The notes under the pieces were generated by a model. It was not told where the DNA came from and did no database searches. It was given only the letters and a program-made list of their open reading frames with translations. 64,000 nucleotides of DNA from Glossina fuscipes (taxonomy: Eukaryota > Arthropoda > Insecta > Diptera > Glossinidae): the NCBI RefSeq assembly GCF_014805625.2, contig NW_023998453.1:680553-744552 (forward strand). The letters are read 5' to 3'. Shown in pieces: positions 11,421 to 25,602 of the stretch (positions are counted from its first letter, which is position 1; each line of letters begins with the position of its first letter). The translations under genes were made by a program, and so were the position numbers.

Positions 11421-11849
11421 CATACTCCACACTACGCTTTTTGGCATTCTGCTCTCCATGTTCTTTTATTTGATATACAAATCGCTGGTATCAGTAAGAA
11501 AACATTAATGACCCATTTTTAGGCAGATAATATATCTTCATTCGGGGAGTGTACAAAATAGTTTCAAACATTCGGTCTTGTTTGATTTATGATAAATAAG
11601 CATAAAACCTCGAAAAAGTGAAAAAAATAAAATATAATTACTTTTAACCGAGTAACCGTAACCGTAATCGGCAGGGCCGATTGATTCCACTTTTGAATCT
11701 AGAGACTAGAAAGTTTCATAAAGTGAACGTGAAAATTTTCAGTCTTCTAACTTTTATAATTTACAAGTAACGAGCAAAAATCCGAAAATTTTTGTTAAAA
11801 AAAACTGGGTTACGTTCAGTTTACGCTCCACTGCGCGCTTCTGCTCTGA

Positions 11850-12125
11850 CCAATTCTGCCCATTTTCAGTAACAAGCTGGGCGCAGAACCTTCCAATATT
11901 TCAACCAAATTTGCAGTTGTTATCTTCATTTTTGCGACCAGGAGAGTGCCAAAAACACAGACCACACAGACACACAGACGGAAAGACATGGCTAAATCAA
12001 CTCAGAATTTCACGCTAATCAAGAATATATATACTTTGTAGGGTCTGTAAAGCTTCCTTTTGGGTGTTACATATATAATGGAAAAAAGCAAAAGAAGTGT
12101 ACGCCCACCTCGCTATGATAGGTAT
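11850..12125 (+). repeat. Fly interspersed repeat with ATATATATACTTTGTAGGGTCTG core
   Basis: The order is: tttttgcgaccaggagag, a cacagacacacagacgg tract, aaagacatggctaaatc, a short aatatatatactttgtaggg block, ttttgggtgttac, and gtacgcccacc near 12105. A second copy with the same order lies at 61860-62040, and a reverse-oriented relative at 39540-39760. This pattern is widely dispersed in higher flies. It has no coding capacity. Confidence 0.6.
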
Positions 12126-12129
12126 AAAA

Positions 12130-12562
12130 AACTCAATCGCATGCAGTGAAAAGCTCAGGCGTTCGCGCGTGACGAAAATTTGCACAACTTACTCAAGCAT
12201 CGACGTAATGTGGGCAGAGCGGTGCTTGTGTACACGCACGTCCAGCTCAAATATTCAACAGAGGTAAGAGAGCTATACCTACGAACTAAGGCCTTTACAA
12301 GGACAACAACGTTTTCTCAGCGTCCGTACGCACTCTGCCTGAAAATGTCTGCATATAGCATGACACACTACCGAGATTCGTCCAATCACTCTGCCCAGCT
12401 CTCCAGCTATCACCTTTCTACTTCTCCTCTCCAGCCCCCTTGCTGTGGCACTCTCTCTTCCCATCTCCTCTCCACCTACAACCTTGCCTGACCGCCATCA
12501 TGGTCGAGGGACACCCCTGACTGGCTGACCACAACAAAAAAAAGAAGAAGAAAAATTAAAGT
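12130..12562 (+). mobile_element. Possible retroelement 3' end with A-rich tail
   Basis: A GC-richer segment contains a pyrimidine-rich block at 12400-12480. It is followed by ccgccatcatggtcgaggg and ends in an A/AAG-rich tail at 12533-12557. An A-tailed end and composition unlike the flanks suggest a retroposed sequence. I could not find a reverse transcriptase motif, so this is weak. Confidence 0.25.
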
Positions 12563-15500
12563 CTATGTCTTTGATTATTCAACTTCTCTCTCTATCTCAG
12601 TTCTAGCCATTTTAAGATTTTTCCGAAAGACGTGATTGAAATGATTTAGGAAAAGTCATTTATCAAGAATATAATTTTTAGACTTTCTCGAGGTACTTTA
12701 AAGGAACTTTCCTGCCAGAAAGTGTTACACACTAGTCTACACTCAATTAAGTGAGCCATATGTAGTTTTACGTAATTTATTATTTTTTATTGGATTATAA
12801 GAAAGGAAATGAATGCATCATAAATGTCATTTATTGTTAATCATTAAAATTATTATCCATTGCCATCATCATTGATTTTTGGACTTATTGAATAAATTTA
12901 AAAGATTAAAAGGATAAAATCTTTGTTAAAAATCTTTTCCGTTTTGAAGGAGCGTGAAATAAATGAAATTTTTCCATTTAAATTATGAATTGCATGCTTT
13001 ATCATATGGATGGATATATATACATATATATATTGAAATGAGAAAGAACTATAGAAGGAAGACAAAATGCAATCACTTGAGAAAAATCAAAGAGAGAATC
13101 TCTTAACGATTACTTTCGGATTTTACTTTAAGTGTTAGCTAAGCTAGCGGTTGATAACAGGTGGCACGGAAGCCGAACAGTAAGTAATAAAAAGAACAAA
13201 AAAAAATCATATAAAAACTAAATATTAAGAAAAATTATCAAAAAAAAAGGTAACATTAATTTTTTAATAAGTTCTTGTTTTTATATTGTTGTAGTTGTTG
13301 TTGTTGTTGTTCTTTCACTTGTAACAAAAATTAGATTTTTTTTTTTTTTTTTGTTATAAGCGAAAAGCAACCAAAATAAAAATCATCGTCATCATCATTG
13401 TCTTCGGTAATAATCATGGTGTCGATCATCATCATGCAACTTCCTTCGATCTACGATCACAGCGGGAAGTGTGAGAACATTTTGCTATTCGCACCAACAG
13501 TAAACGTAAATAAAATTCATATTTTTTTTTCGTTTATTCTTGATTACCTATACTGGGATAAACGGAAGGATGTAGATTGGGAGAATAACAAAAAAAAAAA
13601 CCAATTAAAGGATCTAATCATTAAGAAGAAATTATCGAAAATGAAAAATCACTAAATAAAAATGAATAGGGTTAACATTCAAGGGCAATTAATATAAAAA
13701 ATATATAAAAGTTCAAGGAAAAAGTATGCGGCTTTCTTTTTTTTTTTTTTTTTTGAACCATACAACTATAGGAACATTATTAATCCCAGCGGGTTGTACT
13801 ATAGCGCGGGTAAAGGGTACTAGGTTAACAAAAAACATCGTTAATGCAGTGCAAAGTAATTTTTTTCAAGACATACACACATTCGCTATTCTGAAAAGTT
13901 CGCTTTACAATACCAGTTCAACCAAAGGGATAAAGCATCGAAGGCTCGTGAAAAAAAGTCCTGCCCTTCGGGGTGAAGATACTTTATGAAAATCAGCAAC
14001 ACACAAATGGCTTCTTAGCTTCTCCCTTGAAAACCTCGACAAAAAAGAGGCGCGAAACTCTATCCGATCAATCGTTGATAAAGCCAGTGAAATTTTTTCA
14101 AAAATTTGCCGGAAAGGGTCAATTTTGCTCTTATGGCGGTATCCAAATAGTTGTTTTGAGCCACTTGTATGAAACTGTAGGCGTGAAGAAAATTCGATAC
14201 CACATGGATACATTCGGTGATATATGAACATCGAAATATGAAATAGACCGATAGAGATTCACCTATGAATCGCTGCTTAACACTAGATTTTAGGCACCCG
14301 TCAATTTGAGGGATTTTTAATTTTACAAACCCAGCATAACTAAGTCGATATTTTTAAATGTGATAGAAAACGAAATCAACTCATTTTTCAAGAGATTGAT
14401 TATGGGCCATGAAAATTCATACACGACAACAGTACCGAACAAAATCGCAGTCCAGTGTGAGTGAACCTATATAAATCCTAGTAAAGCGTGGATTGATATA
14501 ATGTAAAATAATACTTTATGTCTGGTGAACTTGAAAGGGAAGCATATATCATGGGTTTCTCCCATCCGGCCAGAATGTTGATTGCATTCTCTACAGTCAA
14601 TATTATAATTTAGTAATTAAAGCGAGAAATTGATCAATTGCGGCAATTATGTGACTATGCCAAATCACACACTTTTTTCTAGTCACTCGACAAAATCTGA
14701 AAGACCCCTCCACCATGTAGATAGGCCCTTGACCCATACGATTTGTTTCAATCTATGGAGAAACCTGTTAAAATGTTAAGTGTAAAGCTTATAGGCCTCT
14801 TAATATAAATAAGTCGCTCATCTTTCCGTTTGAAATTCCACAATCCCTAGAGTATCGCGCTAAGGGCTTCATAGCAAAAATGTAAACAAGAAAAATTATT
14901 GATCAAATTGGCCCGCCCTCAGTTTAGTAAACTTCATACAACAAAAGTGTGTTTAAATAGTGATGAAAAACGCCATGAACTTCTTCCTTTGATGCATTAT
15001 GTATGTATGCGCTTACACTCGTAATAAATACTAAATAATTTTTTTCGTTACCCTTTTATGAGACGGAAATAAAAAGAAATAAAAATAAAAATTTATATAC
15101 ATTTCAAAAACTATAACACGTGGTCAAACTGAAGATATTATTCAATGAATAATTCAAAAGGTTTTTAAAAAAAATCCCGAAAACCGAAATGCTTACCTTT
15201 CGAAACCAATTACACACAATTTGTTTGCAATTAACACTAACGATTCTCAATTTCAATATTGTTCTACTTTTACGTTTCCCTATACTCTCAATTGAATAGG
15301 GAAAGGGTTTCAAGTTCGTCGTTTTTTTTTTTTTTTTTTTTTTTTGTATTAATTCACGCATGAGCTGAAGCAATTCAATGAAGGTGCTCTTGTTTAAAAT
15401 AATGAAAGTGTTTCTTTTAAATCATATAAAGACGATTGTTATGCACTTGAAAACAAAACTCGGAAACAATTAATAAATTCCTCAAGCAATTCTAAAGGGT

Positions 15501-18500
15501 GTTTTTGTTTTGTTTTTTAATTTTAAACTTATTTCTTGGCAATGGAAGGTAATAAGAAATTCTGCAAAACAAATCGCTATACAATTAATAAAATTTATAT
15601 ATATTTTTTGTTTGTAAGAAATTCACGCGAATCCTGTAACCGCAGTTGGTATGTTTTCTCCACTACGCATCCCCAAGAAAGTCTCTTTGTTTTCTGGTAA
15701 TTGAAACATTTTTTGTTTGAAAAAAAATATTCATTATTTTCTTTCTTTTTTTACCAATTTGAGGTTAGTTGTTTTATTAATCGCGTGTGTTTGTCTGGCC
15801 TTAACATTGTACAAAGGGTAAAGAAGGAAGTGGCAATCCAAGGCTGAGATTTTCTCAGGACCCATTCCAGTTCAGTGGGATAAGGTATAGTGTAATGGGA
15901 ATCGGGGTTTGCAGTAAAGTGCAGTAACCATTTTAAGAGTTTCTAGTCTCGATAACGCGGATGAAATTCTAGCTTATAAAGGATGAGAGCGTACTCTCTC
16001 AACTTACAGAGTTGCAACTCAATATCTAAAGTAGAGTCTTTCAATGTGCATTCATCAGAATAGTTGAGAAAGTCGAACGACAAAGGTATGGAAATATTTT
16101 CCTTTGTTTACCCGATTATCCTCAATTTACTCAAAGAATGGTTTGTGTATTTGTGCCGACATGAAAATGGGTAGAAAACCGGGAAACTATCCCTTGTGGT
16201 GTACATCTCTCTGCTAAAATGATGTGAAGAATTATCCTACTCTTCCAGCCCTTTTATTGCGACCGTAGGAAGGAAACTAAGCCGACGCCCGCGTGCTCCC
16301 TCCAGGTTACATATATTTCTAAATTCTTACTGAGTTCGACGTCCAGTGCTCTGTGGAAGTTTTAAACAAACACTTCTATATTATTTTTCTCTCGGTTATC
16401 AAGAAGTGCCGAGAATTTATGCACTAAATTATGTAAGTTTTCTAACGAATCCGATAGAAGAAGAAAAGTTATAAATTTTCTTAATAGTGTTCAGCGTGTT
16501 CACCTAATTGAAGCTTAACTGAAGAGTAATTAAAAAAAAAAGAAAGCGCCTTGAAAAGATTCCATCGATTAAGAGGATAATGTTCAAAAGCGAGTAAAAC
16601 ACGCCTAGACCTAGGTCCACAATGGGCAGGAAGTCATAGCAATCTTCAATCATTTTAATTTGTTTGTACCAATATGTGGATTGTGATTCACATATTTTTC
16701 AGAAGCATCGGTCGAAAAATGATTCCGATCAGTTTATTAGGAAGTCTTGTAATATATTAATTTTCTATCTTAACTATCGTAGACCGTAACGATTCCACTA
16801 AAGGAACGCAGTCAATTTCAGGCCCAAAAGAAAGCAAGACCAAGCATCATCTAAATATAGGATGTCGAAGCTTATCAAGGTCATTCGCTCCTTTCGATAA
16901 ATAGCTTTTATTAAAAAAGCACAATTACTTTAAATTCTTCTCTTTCTTATTTTTTTGGAAAAAAATCAGTGGAGTTTTCATCTATCGAGAAAATCATACA
17001 TTTGCTTAGCAAAAAGCAAATGCTCTGAAGCTTTAGTTCAATGTGCATGGCACGGCTGCCGTTTCATTATGACTTCTGAAGGGAGCCCATTGTATGGGCG
17101 TTAAAATATCATGCAAAATACGACGGAGAATGAAAAAAGTATTGCTGAAAACAAAATGAACTACGGATTTAAACAACACCTGGAATTAATCTAAAATGAC
17201 TCATCTCAACATAAAGGCTAATCTTTTTTAAATCGTGTACTACTTGCGAAAAAGATGTATTAATTTTATGCGGTTGTATGCAGAATGACTTAGTCCAGAC
17301 TTTGCTTTTGCTATAAGAGTATAAAAGAAGATACAGACTTATTTTCTGCGTTGCCTAAGCCTGTCTGTTCGATTGTCTCTCTGTAGTTTTTTTTTTGTAT
17401 TTTCATTTGTGAATCTTTGAACTGTTTTCACGAAATGTATAGCACACCTTGACAGAATAGTTTGTTAATAATAAAATGGATTCGATTGAATTGCATTAGA
17501 CCTTAGGTTCACTTTCAATATAACGGTATTTGAAGTAGTCGTTATACAAACAAAAAAATTCTATGAAAAATAGTCTGTCAGTCTATATAGTAACTAACTG
17601 TGGAAAATTTCACCTAAATGCGAGCCTAGAAATTATCTTAGAAGATAGAATTTGTGATGTTTTATGATGAAAGTTGAACCGGAATACGGGCTTCGCATCT
17701 ACTATCATATCTACGGACCATTACGCTTGCTTTCTGTCTCGAGATATTCTCACAGAGAAGCGTTCGCATCAAAAGCATGCCTTTATAAAGGGATAAAGTG
17801 TAATCTGTGATAGTTTTTGACGAAAACAGATAAGATGGACTTTAATTTATATAAGGTTTTTGCAATGAGTTCATCTTGATATGGTTAAAATTCTTAATAT
17901 TTACTCGATTCTGATCGGCAATATGGTGTAGGGTATATAATGGTCACCCTTGTCTCACTTGTTTCTTTTTTTTTTTTTGCTTTTCTTTTTATATCTCTTG
18001 TCTGCTAGCTAGATCTATAAAAAACTGCTATTCAAGATCGAAAATTATTTTGGTTAAATATCATTTAATGTAAATCACCGGTAACAACAACAAAACCAAA
18101 GCAAATAAATTTGCCCCCAAAAACAATGATATCAATGTGAATATGCATGAATGTGTATGTATGTATGTATGTGTGTGTATGTTTGTGATTAAGAAAATTG
18201 GCCGCAATCAGCGTAAAATTCTTCGGATACTTTTAGCACACTTGCGTACACAATTCTAGTGTAGCCCTTGTTGTTTCTTATATTGGCTGCTATTGTTGTT
18301 ATTGTTGTTGTTGTTGTTGTTGTTTTTTTTTTCTTTTTTTTCTAAAGTGAAGAGGAAGTAGCAAATTACAATTTAAGCAACATTTTCGAACGTGTGGGTT
18401 TATGCATCTCAAGAAACAAAACAATGAAAAGAAAAAAAAAAAAACAAAAAACTCTTCTCTCTTTAAAGCGAATCTCGATTATTTGCCCACGAGTTAGGTC

Positions 18501-19795
18501 GAAACTATACGTTAGAAATTCCATTGATGTTTTCAAATAATTTTCAACAGTTTACATTGTATCATAGGAATTAAATAAATACTCTCCAATATACGAAGGC
18601 TCGTGCTTGAGGTGTCTAACTCTATGACCATCCCGGAGAATATAACTAACTTAGGCTAACCATCTAGTTTAACTTTGAAAAATGTAAAAAAAAAAAACCG
18701 ATAGTCTTAGTTGTTAATGGTCATCCTGCTTTTAGTTCTGGAATTTATTCCCTTGATCGAAATAAACTGTGGACCATAAATGAAAACCTTTGCTACTTAT
18801 CTTGATTTTTGACGGCATCGCAATAGGCAAACTGATAGAAGGATGACCAAAACGATGCTTTCGGAATATGAATTGATGATGCGTACCTTTGAAAGTTCCA
18901 AATGAAACGATTCATTTAGTATACCTTTAATCTTTGATTTGTGGGTATAAAGCCGATAAAAAAAAAAGGGGAAAAAGAATGAATAAATGAATGAATGAAT
19001 TAAAACGCAACCAAATTTTTCGTTTAGTTAAATGAATTAGTCGAGGTCGTCCGTGTGTTGTATGGAGACTGCACTTTTCAAAAGAGATTATCGCAAAAAA
19101 AAAAAAAATTTGATGATATTTGTAAGCGCAGTCTACATATGTTATATAAAGCGATAAGCGCGGGGATAACTATGCGCGCATATCTCTACGTGGAGTTAAA
19201 TGTATTTGCCAAGTTTTGAATAAGTAAGTTTTTGCTTATTTTCTCGATGATGGATAAAAGAAGTAAAAGAGAACCGTAGGCCGCAAGACTCCCTCAGTAG
19301 TGGCAGCAATTTGTATATCAAAAGTTTCGTCGAACAAAACGTTTTCTTTTTTTTCGTTTTTGTCTTTTTCTTAAAGAAATTTTTCCTTTTTTTTTTTTTT
19401 TTTTTTTCCTAAACATAAAAAAGTGTATTAATTTTGTCATCTTGTTTGCAACATTTATCAATATGTAGGACAATTCGTAAGCATCTTGTTATCAGTTGTA
19501 TATTTTGTATGTATATACAAAACGTGAATACGCCATGTCCTCTGTAGAAAAATTCGAATCAGGTAACGGCTTTTCAAAACATCTACGTCTTGTGAGTGCA
19601 TGCCTATCTCAAAAGGGGAAAATTTATTCGAAAATGAAGAGTTCCAAAAAATTTGCATATTGATATTAAATTTTCTGATAATTTAGGGAATAAATCAAGA
19701 AGCGAAATGATTTATTGACCACTGGACTTGCATCACGAAATTGATATTTTTTTTTTTTTTAATTATGATTAATCACTCAGGGTATGTTTCCCATT
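12563..19795. other. Long non-coding stretch with microsatellites and A/T runs
   Basis: No supported gene. It contains a GTT repeat at 13290-13312, T runs at 13337, 13739, 15324, 17957 and 19387, a GTAT tract at 18156-18172 and a GTT tract at 18295-18322. A repeat-type end (gtgtagggtatataatgg) lies at 17926-17943. The overlapping open frames on both strands at 13905-14231 have no recognisable product. GC pockets at about 16260-16320 and 17640-17780 show no clear frame. The stretch could be intergenic or the intron of a minus-strand gene. Confidence 0.4.
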
Positions 19796-19799
19796 CGTA

Positions 19800-20020
19800 T
19801 AAGACCGCCACGGACGGAAGGAAGAAACACATAGAAGCGGATGGGCGCAGCCTATGGCCAATCGATAAGTGCTATGCCTTTACCGATTGACCGCTTCAAC
19901 TATCCTCCAGCTACGACCAACGAAAACTGTACCGCATTTAAAAACTGAACCCGCAAACAATGACTTGGTCGTCAGGGGTTCTTACCTATTCGACTACTCA
20001 GGCGGCAATATAAGGTCGAA
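19800..20020 (-). mobile_element. tRNA-derived SINE, copy 1
   Basis: Read on the minus strand: gagtagtcgaataggtaag (A-box region), tgtttgcgggttcagtttt (B-box region), atgcggtacag, cggtaaaggcatagcactta and tcgattggccatagg. The same order of words occurs in the copies at 21.35, 23.85 and 38.5 kb. The open frame at 19869-20060 is a shadow of this element. Confidence 0.65.
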
Positions 20021-20060
20021 TACTTCGACAAGAGATCCTATCATCGAAATGTTTTTATAA

Positions 20061-21340
20061 CAGTAGCACTACCACATTAAAGGAGACGGCGTAAATACTT
20101 TATGATGACTTATTATTTCCCGTTTTTTTTTCTAAACTAACGCATTTTATTCAAATGTTTGTTCAAAAATTGTTAATTAAACTTTTCTATTACATTACAA
20201 TAATCAAATCTTGTCTATCCATAAACACGTTTCCCCGCGTAAGAACATACAACAAGAATGCAGCATAAAGAGAATTTTATATTCTTATTGCAAGCACATC
20301 CTCCCTTTGCCATACTTGAAATGTGCCACGAAATTTTCATCTTTTTACAATTATTGAAAAAGTGTTTGTAACTTAAGCGGATGGTGTTCGTAATTCGTTC
20401 TTACACTCTTAGCTCTTAGCTCTGTTTTCCCCGTTTTTTTCTGCTTCGAGTAAATACATTTGATAGGAACAATTTTTATAGTTTGACTTAATTTAAGCAT
20501 CATTACAGTTGACGGTTCTCAGGTGCAGCATGATTTCATTCCATAAGAGATAATTCACATAAGCAACCGGTATGTGCTGCAACAAATTGTTTGTAAAATT
20601 GTGCATCAAATGTGGCCAAAAATTGTTGAAGGCGTTTAAAATTGGATATCATTTCAGCGAAAAAGACAAAAGCACAAAAACAAGCAGACTGTTTGAAAGG
20701 CAGTTTAAATTAATTTTTGCTTATTTCAAAATATTAAAATTTCAATTTCCATATATTGTTCATCACATGTTCATTATGTAAATAGAAAAATGTCAATTAG
20801 AAAATTGTATTATAATTTGAAGGAACTTTTTTTAAGCCTGCTAGTGTAGGAATCAAAGTCGGCACTGATTTTGGTCCCACACGCATAGTTTTCACTTAAG
20901 CTTAGTGGGTTGTAAGTACTTTACTTAAAAGATCGTCTGTTAAGCTAACATAAGATATCAAAGCCTACCACGCTGAAGAGCATTCGGAACGAGTAGCGCT
21001 TAATGCCATCCAAAGTCAGTTTTTCCAATTTCGGCTGAATGAGAAGATGACTGGAAATAAGGTTTGGAGGAGATGGCAGATTTCTATATACTTTCCCTTG
21101 TGCTGGCTACCAGCAGGAATATATACGTTGAACATCACTTTTTAAGTCCACCGTGAACACATACAAAGACGTTCAGCCCTACTGAATTTGAAAATCCTGT
21201 AGAAGGACTATAGATAAGTTTAATTCAATACATTGCAAATAGTACGGGAGGGTGAAAGAAATTACTTTATAAACTCATATACGTTGCAAGCTTGAAGAAT
21301 GCGGAAAAGAACTGCGTTGTGGGTAAATTGGGACTCGCTA
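20061..21340. other. Non-coding stretch
   Basis: AT-rich with no recognised structure. A plus-strand open frame at 20572-20781 (69 codons) has no recognisable domain and no splice context. Confidence 0.4.
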
Positions 21341-21344
21341 TCGT

Positions 21345-21565
21345 TTGCCTATCCGAGTGGCCGAGTAGATAAAAACCGCAGCTACCAAATCAGTGTTCGC
21401 GGGTTGTAATCTCAAATGCGCTAAAGTTTAGAGAGTGATGAGGGCACACCCACTAGGCTATGGCCACCATCTCTCTATTTCTTTCTATTTCCTCTCTTTC
21501 TGCACGAATAAGCGAGGTCCCAAGAGTGATTGGTCAAATGAAAAAATAAATAAATAAATAAACCG
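21345..21565 (+). mobile_element. tRNA-derived SINE, copy 2
   Basis: The head gagtggccgagtagataaa resembles the A box of Leu/Ser-type tRNAs (TGGCCGAGNGG). About 40 bases on, gttcgcgggttgtaatctc resembles a B box. The body continues with a gggcacacccactagg block, a ctatttctttctatttcc block, and a 3' tail of AAAT/AATA units at 21539-21561. A pol III-like head with a simple-repeat tail is the hallmark of a SINE. No coding capacity. Confidence 0.72.
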
Positions 21566-21610
21566 GAAAGGTGTCAATTTGTATAAAGGGCTTCTATAAA
21601 ACACAAACAT

Positions 21611-23225
21611 TCTCGGAAAAGAGTGTTGGCACTTCTACAACTAATAAGTCAATGTTTCGAACTATTTCGTACACTCCTCAAATGTACAAATATCATGTGC
21701 TTAAAAATGGGTTAATTTTAAAATGAATAAGGTAAAGGTCGCGGTTAAATTTTTTCTTAATAATACTAGCGATATGAGTATCAAATGAAAGAACTTGGAG
21801 AGTAGAATGCAAAAAAAAACATAGTGGTCGGCGGTGGGTATGCGAGATTCGCATACAATATTCTATTCTTTTCTACTTGTTTACTTTAGTGTACAGTAAT
21901 AAGATATTTGGGTTAATCTAGTATAATCCCAGCGTTAAGTGTAAAAAAATATAAAATGAAATCCGAACGTGATGCCATAATTAACATATTTAATAACAAT
22001 ATTATAATGAAATATGGCACACATTAAGTAAGAGTTGAACTTTGTAAGGATTCAACCGGGAGACAAAAGCCACACTTAAGTAAACAACATCTGTTACTTT
22101 CTTGCAATAATAATAAAAAAAAATTGTAATTAAACAAAAAAAAAAAAAATAAATAAATAAGGAGACAATAAACAGCAGCTAAAAAATAGTGAAAGAATTG
22201 AAAAAATTTAAATATTATTTAATACAAGAAAAAACTAATCGGAAGTAAAACCTTAAAAACACAAAACCAGAATTCAAAATTTCTTTACTCTTTTCCCCTC
22301 GTCATGTATAAGAGGATGATGGATAGCATTTAATAACGATAAGCTTAAACGATCGGACAAGGTATTGGCGCATGAGCCATATGACAAAAATTTTTCGAAC
22401 ATATTAATTGCTTCAATAGACAGACACACGTGAAAGGATAATGAAAAATACTATCGTGAAAAAAATTTCAAAACATGCGTGTGGTCACTCAATTTTATAG
22501 AATCATTTTAAAACTAATGAAGTGTTAAGGTATTTTTTTTCTTTTCCCCATTTTTAAAGGATAACAAAAAAATAAACTCTATTTAAAAAATGATATAAAT
22601 GATATAAGAGCTAATGAAAGGATTAGCTAAAAGAAATTTTTAATTTAGAAAATTAAGTAAAACTTCTTGAAAATTCAATTTAAAATGCGAAACATAACAA
22701 ACCTATAATTATGACTTGGGTAACATTTCAAAAAGGATTAAACAAATTTTAACGCCTACATATGAAAGGATTGAGTTACATTCTTTATTATACATACACA
22801 CCCATACGTATTTGTACAATTGGCTACAATTATCTTCAATCCTTACTCAGAGCATAGGGAATAAATTTTCTTTTCTATGCCTTTCGATTTATTTGTTAAA
22901 CCCTTAGAAAAGATTGATTATTATGCTGTTAAGCAAACTTGGAAAACTCAAATCAAACAATACTCGCAGTCGTTTGATGATATCACTTTAAAAGAACATA
23001 CATATACCTGCACATATAAGTCAACGTACTTTCATTCACTGTAGAGAAAGGCGCTCTAACTTCAAATGACTCTATAACACTAATAACCCTTTAGTTTAGA
23101 CACCATGCCGTACACGTGATAAAAGTATAACAATACGGTTTTTCTATGTATCAGCAAAAAAAAAAGTTATGCTATGTTCATTCAGTCATTTGTCTTTCAG
23201 AACTTTTCTTAGTAAATTTTATTAA
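21611..23225. other. Non-coding stretch
   Basis: AT-rich with A runs at about 22118-22150. No gene, splice structure or repeat is recognised. Confidence 0.4.
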
Positions 23226-23227
23226 AA

Positions 23228-23560
23228 TGGCCAACGATTTTCCACGAAGTGGAGCGTTATGCGGGGGGTGATCGAGCCATTTTCCGTAGCCGGCGCTCTA
23301 AGGCCAAAAAACGCCAAGGCAACGTAGATCATCAAAATATCTCAAAAATTACGACCGTTGTTAACCGAACAAAAGAAAGCAAGATAGAGAGGCAGAGCGA
23401 CGGACGATCGGACGGCCAAACTCAAACCGCACCAGAACCTAATTGTGAATCGATCGGTATGAAATGAGGTGCGACTACCTCAAGTGCTTTTGGATCTTCC
23501 ATACATTCACACAAACTAAATAGAACCTTGTTTTACAAATAGTGTAGGGTATAAAAATGA
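23228..23560 (+). repeat. Degenerate interspersed repeat
   Basis: It carries gatcatcaaaatatctcaaa and attacgaccgttgttaacc, which match the family words at 10510-10550. A gacggacgatcggacgg core follows at 23399, and a gtgtagggtataaaaatg end at about 23542-23560. The open frame at 23249-23467 is a by-product of this repeat. Confidence 0.5.
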
Positions 23561-23842
23561 CCAGTTGGCACATCTGTAGTATTCTATATAAATAACGTCA
23601 TACACACATAGTTCTCCGTCGACTTGCAAGTCACGTAGTGGGTCATTTTCTAGAGGCGCCACAGCCTTATTTAATAGTGAACGTATTCTACCAAAATATT
23701 TTCCGACCATTGTAACTTTCCCTCGGTGTGTGAACAAATCCTAAGTGGTTTAATGAAGCGAAAGAGGTAAAATCTCATAGTGGGACAAAACGTACAGTTC
23801 GCTTCTCACCTTTGTTTGTGGCAAAATAGCAAAAAGTCCTCA

Positions 23843-24045
23843 TAAGTGGCCGAATAGATAAGAACCGCGACTAGAGAAAAGGATCGTCAAAAATTCGTCA
23901 ATCTCAGCGCGGTAGAGTTTACTTTCGTCGCTGCTAGAGTCCGTAAAGGCGTAGCATTTATCGATTGGAGTTACAGCCGTTAGGCTGCGGCCACCACCTT
24001 CCTATTTCTTTCCAAAACGTTTATTTCTTATGAGCACCCGAAAAA
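23843..24045 (+). mobile_element. tRNA-derived SINE, copy 3
   Basis: The order agtggccgaatagataagaa, gtcaatctcagcgcggtaga, gtaaaggcgtagcatttatc, gattgg, ggctgcggccaccacc and ctatttctttcc matches the copies at 19.8, 21.35 and 38.5 kb. The region corresponding to the B box is eroded. Confidence 0.6.
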
Positions 24046-25574
24046 TACATCTCTAAAATCCACAGTGAGAACACTAACGGTATATATCCAATCACTATAT
24101 TTTGCCAATCTTCATCAGATATTGTTGCCATGTAAAATCCTAAATGGAAAATAATCTTAAAATTATTTCAATTCCGCCCATTTTCTATAGAGCTCGCTAT
24201 TGAACCAAAGCAACAAGCTTCATTAGTTAGTATTATCATCTGAACGACAAGTTTAAACCAAATTGAAAGGATTGCCTTCTAAATATAGCGCCAACGAAGC
24301 ACACAAAAGACAATTTAATCGAAGTTCAATCAGAGATGACTTTAAGTACTCGCTCGGCATTCCAAAAAATAACGAGCTCTCAAAGAAATGGAAAAGGCTA
24401 CGTCTACTTAAGGTCTACCATCGATTAACAATAGTAAACACTTTACGGAACGTCTGAACATCATTCTTAGGTACTACAAAACGAAATAAGACAAATTGAA
24501 ATTAGACGAAGAGCATCGTACGATATAATCCTTTCATGAGCTATTATCTACTTTCTTATGCAATTTATGTAACTGTCGGGTAATTGAAATTCGTTTCAAT
24601 TCCTTTGGCGATTTCATATCGTTTTTCATTTTTATAGACAATCTTTGGATATTATTAGCATTATTTATTACAAATACACTTGACTTTTTTTCATGATTGA
24701 GATCGTATTTGTAAAACACTTGATTCTACCCCTTACGTTCTTGTTAGACTCGGTTTTCAATCCATTATTATTTAAAATCAATTCTCGGAAAGCATATTAA
24801 ATTAAAATATAATATAATATGATTGACTGATCGCTCTAAAAATTATTAAAACAAAACACTTTACTTCATTTGTATGCACATTTTTATAAAAATTGTTTTC
24901 TTCATCTTCCTTAGATGAACTTTACAAAAAATTTCAACAAATTTATACGAATATGAATTTCATTTTTCATTTACTCCAAATTTTTTATATAAATTTTCCG
25001 CATTTTCATAAAGGAATTTTATGAGGTTTTACGTCAGTTCTTCAAGTAAGTATCAAATTCAATTTCAGCTCTATTGTAAGTATCAAATTATGATTATTTG
25101 AAATAAGTAAAATTATCGTTTCTGCCTTCCTTTCACACAGGACCTCAGACTGTCAATGAAAAATTGACATTTTTTAACGGAATTATTATTACAACAGCAG
25201 TAAGCAAAAGAAGATGTCAACACGGATAACAAAAATCTTAATTTACAAAATTGACTTCTCGCTATATCTGTCGCGTCTTACGACAGCTCAACAAGTACGA
25301 GGCATACATTACTTTTACAAGGAATTTTAAATACCTTTTTGCCTAACTATATACCTAACGACATATTTATGTATGTATTTCCTTTTTATATATAGAAGAT
25401 CTCAACTTTTGTATAATATATACTAAGAAAGAAAATTCATAATTTTTTTAGATAAAATTTAAATAAATGCATAGCCTTTCATTAAAAATATTTCCCAACG
25501 AATTCCATTTTTCATAACTTCTTGCTTTTTTTGCAACTCATTTATTATTGTGAGATTTCGACATGATGCAACGA

Positions 25575-25602
25575 TTTCTATCTCTCTCTCTCTCTCTCTC
25601 TT
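25575..25602. repeat. (CT)n microsatellite
   Basis: About 13 CT units. Confidence 0.85.

Noticed and set aside
13905..14231. Overlapping open frames on both strands of about 85-108 codons
   Set aside because: No recognised domain on either strand; probably an old repeat or chance in a slightly GC-richer patch.
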